Assembly: GCF_042679565.1 (NCBI RefSeq) | Contig: NZ_JBHTMY010000002.1 | Location: 496,001-560,000, forward strand | Reading direction: 5' to 3' | Origin: Namhaeicola litoreus | Lineage (GTDB): Bacteria; Bacteroidota; Bacteroidia; Flavobacteriales; Flavobacteriaceae | DNA: 64,000 nt | In this document: positions 51,947 to 59,283 of the stretch, one piece after another | Numbering within the stretch: position 1 is the stretch's first letter | How the letters are laid out: every line of letters begins with the position of its first letter | Position numbers and translations under genes: made by a program | Notes under the pieces: generated by a model | The model's database searches: none | Told to the model about the DNA's origin: nothing | What the model saw: the letters and a program-made list of their open reading frames with translations, nothing else

Positions 51947-51954
51947 TACTTTTG
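51947..51954 (+). promoter_or_regulatory. -7 element for the pseudouridine synthase gene
   Basis: TACTTTTG matches TAnnTTTG, 17 bases before the ATG at 51971. Confidence 0.55.
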
Positions 51955-51970
51955 CAAAAAATTTAAAACA

Positions 51971-52906
51971 ATGGCAACAGAAAAAAAATCGTCGGGAGGA
52001 CGACAACAAAAATCGGGACCAGCGCCCATTAAAAGAAATTTAGCTGCTAGAAAAAATAAAGATTCCAAAACATCTACTCCAGAAAGAAAAGGACCTTCAG
52101 GAGAGAAAAAAGATAAGAACTTTAGGCCACACCCGGAAAAAATCAAGAACTTTAAGGTAAAGACGGAAAACAAACCCACCGCTCCAAAAGTTGAAAAAGA
52201 GACAATACGCTTGAATAAATATATTTCCAATTCCGGAATTTGCTCCAGAAGAGAGGCTGATACCTTTATCAAATCGGGAAATGTAAAAGTGAATGGCATC
52301 ATTGTTACCGAAATGGGCTTTCAGGTTAAACCAGGCGATGAAGTTAGATTTGACGATTCTGTGATTTCACAAGAAACTAAAAGATACATCCTTCTCAATA
52401 AACCCAAAAATTTCATTACCACCATGGATGATGAAAAAGGGAGAAAAACGGTCATGGATTTGGTAGCGAACGCCGCCAAAGAAAGAATTTACCCTGTGGG
52501 AAGACTCGATAAAAATACTACCGGCTTGCTACTTTTTACCAATGATGGAGAATTGGCAAAAAAATTGACACATCCTAAATTTGAAGTGAAAAAAATCTAC
52601 CATGTTTCACTGGATAAAAAACTAGCTTTAAGTGACTTACAAAAAATTGCAGCTAATTTTGTTTTAGAAGGGAAAATGGTTTTTGTAGACAACATTTCCT
52701 ATATCGAAGGAAAATCGCATGACGAAGTTGGGATAGAAATCCATTCTGGAAGAAATCGAATTGTAAGAAAGATATTTGAACATTTTGGTTACGTGGTGAC
52801 TAAATTAGACAGGGTCTATTTTGCCGGGTTGACGAAGAAAAACCTCGCCCGAGGTGTCTGGCGCCCACTTACACAGCAAGAAATCATTAATTTAAAAATG
52901 ATCTGA
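51971..52906 (+). CDS. rRNA pseudouridine synthase, RluB/RsuA family
   Basis: I start at ATG 51971 (MATEKKSSGGRQQKSG), since the promoter lies just upstream and a longer in-frame start would lie before it. The ~75-residue N-terminal tail is basic and disordered. An S4 RNA-binding domain follows (IRLNKYISNSGICSRREADTFI), then the catalytic domain with Asp in YPVGRLDKNTTGLLLFTNDGE, VKKIYHVSL, and IHSGRNRIVRKIFEHFGY. It probably modifies 23S rRNA; the exact uridine is not readable. Confidence 0.92.
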   Translation: MATEKKSSGGRQQKSGPAPIKRNLAARKNKDSKTSTPERKGPSGEKKDKNFRPHPEKIKNFKVKTENKPTAPKVEKETIRLNKYISNSGICSRREADTFIKSGNVKVNGIIVTEMGFQVKPGDEVRFDDSVISQETKRYILLNKPKNFITTMDDEKGRKTVMDLVANAAKERIYPVGRLDKNTTGLLLFTNDGELAKKLTHPKFEVKKIYHVSLDKKLALSDLQKIAANFVLEGKMVFVDNISYIEGKSHDEVGIEIHSGRNRIVRKIFEHFGYVVTKLDRVYFAGLTKKNLARGVWRPLTQQEIINLKMI

Positions 52907-52914
52907 GCGAAATC

Positions 52915-52946
52915 AAAGACTGTCTAAAATGACAGTCTTTTTTTTT
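52915..52946 (+). terminator. Terminator after the pseudouridine synthase gene
   Basis: AAAGACTGTC and GACAGTCTTT form a 10-bp stem with a 6-nt loop, followed by T's. Confidence 0.88.
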
Positions 52947-53045
52947 AGTGGTTTATGTCCGTTTAGTAAAAAATACAGAGCCATAAAATATGGCTCCCTC
53001 TATTCTCACTGGTTCAGTAAAAATCCTTTCTTTAAAAATACTGGA

Positions 53046-53100
53046 GAGCGCACTGAAAGCGCACTGAAAGCGCACTGAGATTGCACTGAGACCACACTGA
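53046..53100. repeat. Five tandem 11-bp repeats
   Basis: Units GAGCGCACTGA, AAGCGCACTGA (twice), GATTGCACTGA and GACCACACTGA follow each other without gaps, then the pattern fades. The conserved core is (G/A)CACTGA. The rest of the 52947-53366 gap has no gene or RNA that I can recognise. Confidence 0.75.
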
Positions 53101-53366
53101 GATTGTATGGTGATTGCATTTAGTCATCACTGTAATAGTATTATAACATAGACTTAAATGCCATTATAGTGTCTTCTCATAGGTAAATCATAGCTGTTAT
53201 AAGGCATTAACCATAGCCTAGCGATATGCTGATCAGCACTTTCGCTTATTCGTGAGTAATCAAATTGGCTTAGAAGGAAGTAGCGGTAAGTTATGGAGTA
53301 TAAGGACCAAGATCATAATGGCCAAGACCTGAACAGATTACATTTTACATTCGGCCTCAATAAAAA

Positions 53367-53398
53367 AAGCCATCTAAAAATAACGCTTTAGATGGCTT
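53367..53398 (-). terminator. Terminator of the alpha-amylase gene
   Basis: AAGCCATCTAAA and TTTAGATGGCTT form a 12-bp stem with an 8-nt loop and A/T-rich flanks. It lies 9 bases after the amylase stop codon on the minus strand. Confidence 0.82.
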
Positions 53399-53406
53399 CA
53401 TATGGC

Positions 53407-55959
53407 TTATTGTATGATCAACTGCCTACTTTCACTGGCTTGATCCTTATAAATTTTTAACCAGTAAAGAGCGGGTTTTAATTGACTTGTATCAAATCTG
53501 TGATCGGCATTAAAATCTCCTTCAAACTGCATCACTTTTCTTCCGAGCATATCATAAATTTCCACTTTATCCACCTCATTCCCTACTCTAAAAAAGTTGG
53601 TTGAGGGATTAGGAAATAAGGTCGAAAACTGCTCATTTACAAAGATTTCTGAAGACAAGGTCACTTGACTACTTCCGTAGATTTTATATTCACCAGGAGC
53701 GAGGCTAATGGGTGTAGATACATTTGAAACATTGATTGTAGCTTCTGTCATCAAGTCATACCAGGTACCTGTTTTTTGAAAATTTGGTGTTATGCTCTGA
53801 GTTGTTACGCCAAAATTTCCTAAAATGGTAATATATTCAACCTCCGGATTCTGACTTTTATCTCTTAATTGAATTTTTTTAAGTCCTGTACTCGCAGCAA
53901 CATCCAAAGTAAAGTCATCGGTTTGAAAAATACTCAATTGATTTTTCATTTTCAACATTTTGGTCCAAGCATCATACAAAGCCTTTCTATTAACATCATC
54001 AAAATACTCCCATTTAATGGGTTTGTTGCTCACACGACAGTTGTTGTTAATTGTTCCATCCGGGCATGTGTTGATACTTAAATCATACCCCAGTTCACCG
54101 AACTGCCAAATCATTTTTGGCCCCGGAACTGTAAAGTAAAATGCCCCTGCCAATTCATTTCTTTTTAAGGCCGTATTGAGATCCTTCACATTATAACTTC
54201 CACTTGAATTTCCAAAACTGATATTTTTATACATCAAACGTTCTTCATCGTGGCTTTCCATATAAGCTATATTGGCAGGTACTGTCCATCCTCGTCTTAG
54301 ATAAGAAATCCAAGAAAAATCTGATTTTCCATTAGAATTAAAGCCCATAGTTCCTTCATTGTAACTACCATTAAGATTGCTCCACACCATAATCCCCTTT
54401 CCTTCATTCAATCTGTAGTTGACCCATTCAGTCTCTTCCTGATTAGTGCCTAAATGTTCAAAGATTACGTAAAAATTAGGATCGATTTCCCATTGGTAAT
54501 CAGCATATTTTTTTAATACGGCTACGCGATCGGCTTGATACGCATTGGTACAGGTCTCGTTGGAAGCGCTGCAGTTCTGCGTAAATCCTTTGGTAAGATC
54601 CCATCTGAATCCATCTATTTTATATTCGTCTATCCAAAACTGTGTGGTGCGCTTTACATAATCCTGAGTTGAAGTCTTACTATGATTAAAATCGTTAAAT
54701 ACGCTATAGCTATGTGTTGCAGCGCGGTTAAAAAATGGATTTTCAGTGGTTGCTTCTCCAGTATATCCGCCATTACTTGTATTCCACATACGGAAATAAG
54801 GGTGCTGACCTGTAGCATGGTTATAGACAACATCCAGAATTACCGCCATACCACGTTTATGACATTCATCTATCAGTTGCTTGAATGCATTTGGGGTGCC
54901 ATAATACTTGTCTAAAGCCATATGAAACGCAGGGTTATATCCCCAGGATTCATTTCCGTCAAATTCACTCACAGGCATTAGTTCTATAGTGTTGACACCC
55001 AGTTCAACCAGATAATCTAATCTCTCTTTGACCGCATTAAAACTGTGCAAGACATCAAAATCACGAAGCAATAATTCATAGATGACCAGATCTGTTTTGG
55101 CAGGCTTTTGAAAATCTTTAATCTGCCAGTTAAAAGGAGTATCTCCTATTCTAAACAGACTGACTGCATGACTTGTCTTTCCGGTTGGATACGAGGGTAA
55201 GTTTGGATATGTGACTTCGTCAATAAACTTATCATTATTCTCATCTAAAATAGTCGTAGAATACGGATCCGCAATTCTGATTACACCATCTACCAAATAT
55301 TGGTACCGAATATTAGTTTTGGATGTTAATCCAGAAATCTCTAACCAAAATCGGTTCTTACCGCTGTCTTTTTTAAGCAGATAATTGTTGTTCTTCTCCC
55401 AATTGTTAAAATCACCCAAGAGATAAACAAACTCCTTTTGTGCAGCAAAAAGCACAAAAGTGACTTTTGAAGGATCATTTGGATTTATATTTATCCCATC
55501 TACTAACCCTGCGGGAAGAGGTGCTTCTGTTAAAGGGGGAACTTCTATGGAACCAACTTGTGCGACATAATCTTGTGATTTTTTCTCACCTGTTCCGTTC
55601 TTGGCCTTGACCAAAAATCCGATCGACTCCAACCCTGTTCTGGCGTAAAAGGTGGTAGGCACAAAACTAATAGAATAGGTTCCATTTCCGTTATTAGTCA
55701 TTTTTTGCACCTCATTTGAATTTTCCCAGGTACCATTCGTGGGTGAATTCACATCATTTGAATCTGAAGATTTTCTAGACCAGGCCCAAAGATAGATATC
55801 TGTAACACCCCATAAAGAAGGATTGACATTGGAAACTGTAATGGTAATTTGTTCATCCTCGTTAAAAGGATCAGGTTCGACTTTAAAGGTCACATTTTGC
55901 ACTTGTGCAAAAACGCTACTCACAACAATAAGGAAAAATAAAAGTAAAAGTTTTTTCAT
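53407..55959 (-). CDS. Secreted GH13 alpha-amylase with type IX sorting domain
   Basis: I start at ATG 55959 (KKLLLLFFLIVVSSVFAQ, signal peptide); an earlier in-frame start lies in the terminator of susE. The 850-residue protein has N-terminal Ig/E-set domains (VSNVNPSLWGVTDIYLW; VYLLGDFNNWEKNN), then a GH13 barrel with VNTIELMPVSEF, VILDVVYNHATG, nucleophile Asp454 in GFRWDLTK, acid/base Glu501 in YVIFEHLG and Asp571 in ESHDEER. It ends with a type IX secretion domain (FPNPSTNFFRV ... LYWLKIYKDQASESRQLII). It cleaves alpha-glucans at the cell surface or outside. Confidence 0.92.
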   Translation of the reverse strand: MKKLLLLFFLIVVSSVFAQVQNVTFKVEPDPFNEDEQITITVSNVNPSLWGVTDIYLWAWSRKSSDSNDVNSPTNGTWENSNEVQKMTNNGNGTYSISFVPTTFYARTGLESIGFLVKAKNGTGEKKSQDYVAQVGSIEVPPLTEAPLPAGLVDGININPNDPSKVTFVLFAAQKEFVYLLGDFNNWEKNNNYLLKKDSGKNRFWLEISGLTSKTNIRYQYLVDGVIRIADPYSTTILDENNDKFIDEVTYPNLPSYPTGKTSHAVSLFRIGDTPFNWQIKDFQKPAKTDLVIYELLLRDFDVLHSFNAVKERLDYLVELGVNTIELMPVSEFDGNESWGYNPAFHMALDKYYGTPNAFKQLIDECHKRGMAVILDVVYNHATGQHPYFRMWNTSNGGYTGEATTENPFFNRAATHSYSVFNDFNHSKTSTQDYVKRTTQFWIDEYKIDGFRWDLTKGFTQNCSASNETCTNAYQADRVAVLKKYADYQWEIDPNFYVIFEHLGTNQEETEWVNYRLNEGKGIMVWSNLNGSYNEGTMGFNSNGKSDFSWISYLRRGWTVPANIAYMESHDEERLMYKNISFGNSSGSYNVKDLNTALKRNELAGAFYFTVPGPKMIWQFGELGYDLSINTCPDGTINNNCRVSNKPIKWEYFDDVNRKALYDAWTKMLKMKNQLSIFQTDDFTLDVAASTGLKKIQLRDKSQNPEVEYITILGNFGVTTQSITPNFQKTGTWYDLMTEATINVSNVSTPISLAPGEYKIYGSSQVTLSSEIFVNEQFSTLFPNPSTNFFRVGNEVDKVEIYDMLGRKVMQFEGDFNADHRFDTSQLKPALYWLKIYKDQASESRQLIIQ

Positions 55960-55978
55960 AAGTCGAATTTTAAAAGAC

Positions 55979-56007
55979 AAAAAGGCTGTTGTTACACAGC
56001 CTTTTTT
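55979..56007 (-). terminator. Terminator between susE and the amylase
   Basis: On the minus strand AAAGGCTGT and ACAGCCTTT form a 9-bp stem with a 6-nt loop and a T-run. It lies between the SusE/F gene and the amylase gene, so the amylase may be reached only by partial read-through or from its own promoter. Confidence 0.8.
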
Positions 56008-56023
56008 ACTCAATTAACAAAAA

Positions 56024-57343
56024 TTATTTAGCTGTAATGCTATATGTAGGATTATCCGGATTTGATAGATCCATGATAATACTGTAGGTTCCAGCGGTAC
56101 TTGGAATATTAGCCCCATCAGGTTCTAATGTTCCATCTCCTCCATCATCACCATAATTGCCAGGCCAATCATTGTTCGGTCTGAACTTAATTTCACCTGT
56201 TAGTAGGGTAATAGAACTAATATAGTATACCCCTTCTTGACTGAAATCAGGAGTAAATGGGAAATCAGGTCCTGCAGCTCCCCAATCGTTATATCCTGAA
56301 CCTACAACTCCCCAAATATCGGTTTCCTCGATGGAGTATGTCAAGTTGTTCAAATCCATAGTGATTAAGTAATTTCCTTTGCTTACAGGGATGTTATCAC
56401 CGCCGGCGTCTAAAATACCGTCTAAGCCTGTATCTCCATAATTGGTACCCCAATCATTATTGAATCTAAATTTCATTTCGCCATCAGCTAATGTAACTAC
56501 AGCTTTCCAAGTATCAGAGAATGAATCATACATCATTGGCATATCGGGACCATCCCAACCATTCGTTGTAGCAGATCCGACCAGACCCCAAGTATACTTT
56601 TCAACTGTATAGGTCGACGCATTCTCATTGAAAGTCACTTTATAGGTTCCGGCAGTAGCCACTATATTGGCACCACCTGGCTCTAAAGTACCGTCAGCAC
56701 CATCGTCCCCATAATTCACAGCCCAGTCATTGTCTTTTCTGATCTTCCACTCACCATCTGTTAGCGTAACATAGGCCACATAGACCCCTGCCTCATCAGT
56801 CTTATAAAAAGGTACATCTGGTCCGTCCCATCCATTGGGTGTCGCACTACCCACCAGACCCCAAGGTGTAGAAAGATCCAATACATCTGCATAGGCTGTA
56901 GCCATTAAATTGTTGATGTTTGAATCTATACCATATCCAGTCCTGTCATTTAATACCGCCTTAACTTTTACTTGTATTTCAGCTGCTTGTCCTGGTTCCA
57001 AATCTAAGTTAAGCAAAATTTTGTTTAACTCTTCATTTTTAAAAGTTTTAGAAAAAGCTCTTCCACCATTACTAGACTGAGCATTGGTAAAATTACCTCC
57101 AACCTTATCAAAATAGATCATATAATTCGCAGAAGCCGCGTAGCCGAAATCCGGCTCTGTCCATGTTACAGTTAATACATCCATCCCTGCATTGTCTTTC
57201 TCAAGGACAACCTCACTGGTTGAGAGTTGAGAACTTGTTGACGCAGCCGGATTAAGTACCACCTGATCATCCTCTGAACAAGATCCTCCAATAAGGGATA
57301 TTGCCAGCAAAATCAAAATTTTATTTATAAATACTTTCATCAT
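56024..57343 (-). CDS. SusE/SusF-type starch-binding lipoprotein
   Basis: A 439-residue surface lipoprotein (lipobox SLIGGSC, Cys22). Residues ~30-165 form a SusE-like domain (VLTVTWTEPDFGYAASANYMIYFDK; VKVKAVLND). Three repeats of a starch-binding module follow: WGLVGSATPNGWDGPDVPF, WGLVGSATTNGWDGPDMPM and WGVVGSGYNDWGAAGPDFPF, each continuing through IKFRxNNDWxxNYGDxGxDGxLExxGxNI. In SusE/SusF proteins such modules bind starch on the cell surface. It follows SusD by 15 bases. Confidence 0.92.
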   Translation of the reverse strand: MMKVFINKILILLAISLIGGSCSEDDQVVLNPAASTSSQLSTSEVVLEKDNAGMDVLTVTWTEPDFGYAASANYMIYFDKVGGNFTNAQSSNGGRAFSKTFKNEELNKILLNLDLEPGQAAEIQVKVKAVLNDRTGYGIDSNINNLMATAYADVLDLSTPWGLVGSATPNGWDGPDVPFYKTDEAGVYVAYVTLTDGEWKIRKDNDWAVNYGDDGADGTLEPGGANIVATAGTYKVTFNENASTYTVEKYTWGLVGSATTNGWDGPDMPMMYDSFSDTWKAVVTLADGEMKFRFNNDWGTNYGDTGLDGILDAGGDNIPVSKGNYLITMDLNNLTYSIEETDIWGVVGSGYNDWGAAGPDFPFTPDFSQEGVYYISSITLLTGEIKFRPNNDWPGNYGDDGGDGTLEPDGANIPSTAGTYSIIMDLSNPDNPTYSITAK

Positions 57344-57358
57344 GTTCTTGTTTTAATA

Positions 57359-59275
57359 TTAATATCCAGGATTCTGTACCAATGTTGGATTGGCAATCAA
57401 ATCAGAGGATGGAATTGGATAAATGTCTCTGAAAGCTTCAGTTGTTTTACCCTCCATTACACCGCCTTTCCAAGGCCAAATTCCTTGTGTAGAGAATTGA
57501 CCAAAGCGAATCAAATCTGTTCTTCTATGTCCTTCCCAGAATAATTCTCTAGACCTTTCATCTAAAATAAAATTCAAAGTTAAATTACCGGAAGAAATAT
57601 TTCCACTACCACTGCCATAAGCTCTTTCTCTTAACATGTTGATATAACTCACTGCTGAATTAGCATCTCCTCCTCCACCTTTTAAAAAGGCTTCAGCATA
57701 CATCAAATAGGCATCTGCCAACCTGAACATTGGAAAATCGATATCTACGAATTCTCCGGCATTGTCATTCCCTCTATTTCCATTAACATCCACATTTCTA
57801 TACTTAGCAATGGCATAACCATCAGTAAAATTAAATGGATCTTCAATTTCCAGGGTTTGTCCTTCACTAAACAACATATTACGGCTATCGCCAGAAAATG
57901 TTAGTGTATATTTATTGGTATTTAGATCCATTGTTACGTAATAGATTCCTGCAGATGAGACGGCAATGTTCGCTCCACCTGACTCCAAATTTCCGTTATT
58001 ACCACCGTAATTATTACCCCAATCTTCATCAAATCTAAATTTGATTTCACCAGCTTTTAAGTCTGCATAAAGTGCATAAGTGTTTGTGCCTGTAGATCTC
58101 ATTTCCATGTCAGGGCCATCCCAACCATTGGTTGTTGCACTACCTACTAATCCCCAATCTGTTGCAGCGCCTAAAGCTGTATTTAAAGATGCAAGATCAG
58201 GTTTTTCATCAAATTTTTTAACAAGATTTTTAGTTGTTCTGATACCTGCCCATCCACCATTGATTCCAAACTCAGCTGCATCCATTTCTCCACCAACAGC
58301 TGCATGGGTCAAGAAAGTGGTGCCACCATAACCCAATGTGCTCACTCCGTCAAAACGCACGGTGAAAATGGTTTCATTTTGCGCACCGTTTCTGTCATTA
58401 TCAGCTAAGAATAGTTTTTGATAATCATCGACTAAACTATAACCACCTTCGTTGATCACTTTATTAATATAGGTCATAGCCTCAGTATATCTTCCACTTC
58501 CGGTATATACCTCTGCATTCAAATACAATTTTGCCAATAACATCCATGCCGCACCTTTATCTGCTCTTCCCAAATCATTCTGACGAGCACCTTTCAAGGT
58601 ACCTTCTATCGCCAATAATTCTGACTCGATAAAAGAAAATAGATCTGGTCTCGAAATCTGCGCAGGAAAGAAGTTTCCTACTATATCGTCCTCAGTTACA
58701 AAAGGTACGTTGCCGTAAAAATCGAGGGCATGCCAATAGCTCAAAGCTCTCATAAAACGCGCTTCAGCTCTAAAAACTTCCACTTCTTCTCTTAAAGTAC
58801 CATCCACGCCTCTTCCGTCTAATTTTTCAGCAGTGGTCTCTCTCAAAAACTGATTTGTGATACCAACCTGAAAATAAATACGGTCGTACATCGCTCTGAC
58901 AAATTCGTTCGAGGGAGTCCATACCTGATTGTGAAGGTCATGAATAGTTCCATCTTTCCAGGCGATGATCGCCTCATCTGTTGTTAATTCCTGATGTTTC
59001 CAAAATTGACGAATATAATTTGAGAATCCTTCATCAATTCCCTGAATATCAGGTTGTCCCGCAGGACCTTGCTGACCACTTACAGCCAGACCTGCATACA
59101 CTCTTGCCATAAATTGCTCATAAGAATCAGGATCGCTAAATACCTGAGCCTCCGTCAATTCTGTGATCGGCTCTTTGTCTAATTCACTCTCACAAGAGGT
59201 GAAAACAAGCATGAACATTACAATGACAACGCTCAAGCTAATTTTTGTTTTGTTTATAAATACTTTCATTATCAA
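57359..59275 (-). CDS. SusD/RagB lipoprotein with an inserted starch-binding module
   Basis: A 638-residue SusD-family lipoprotein (lipobox LVFTSC). SusD features are the TPR-like helical pattern, EVFRAEARFMRALSYWHALDFYGNVPFV, AAWMLLAKLYLNAEVY, FRLADAYLMYAEAFLKGGG and the C-terminal YPIPSSDLIANPTLVQNPGY. Residues about 372-460 (from W374 in DWGLVGSATTNGWDGPDMEM through IKFRFDEDWGNNYGG to NKYTLTFSGD) are a module of the SusE/F starch-binding type, inserted in the middle of the SusD fold. Ordinary SusD proteins are ~500-560 residues. With SusC it forms the oligosaccharide importer. Confidence 0.92.
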   Translation of the reverse strand: MIMKVFINKTKISLSVVIVMFMLVFTSCESELDKEPITELTEAQVFSDPDSYEQFMARVYAGLAVSGQQGPAGQPDIQGIDEGFSNYIRQFWKHQELTTDEAIIAWKDGTIHDLHNQVWTPSNEFVRAMYDRIYFQVGITNQFLRETTAEKLDGRGVDGTLREEVEVFRAEARFMRALSYWHALDFYGNVPFVTEDDIVGNFFPAQISRPDLFSFIESELLAIEGTLKGARQNDLGRADKGAAWMLLAKLYLNAEVYTGSGRYTEAMTYINKVINEGGYSLVDDYQKLFLADNDRNGAQNETIFTVRFDGVSTLGYGGTTFLTHAAVGGEMDAAEFGINGGWAGIRTTKNLVKKFDEKPDLASLNTALGAATDWGLVGSATTNGWDGPDMEMRSTGTNTYALYADLKAGEIKFRFDEDWGNNYGGNNGNLESGGANIAVSSAGIYYVTMDLNTNKYTLTFSGDSRNMLFSEGQTLEIEDPFNFTDGYAIAKYRNVDVNGNRGNDNAGEFVDIDFPMFRLADAYLMYAEAFLKGGGGDANSAVSYINMLRERAYGSGSGNISSGNLTLNFILDERSRELFWEGHRRTDLIRFGQFSTQGIWPWKGGVMEGKTTEAFRDIYPIPSSDLIANPTLVQNPGY

Positions 59276-59283
59276 TGTATTTT

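Noticed and set aside
53046..53100. CRISPR array
   Set aside because: Units are 11 bp and contiguous with no spacers.
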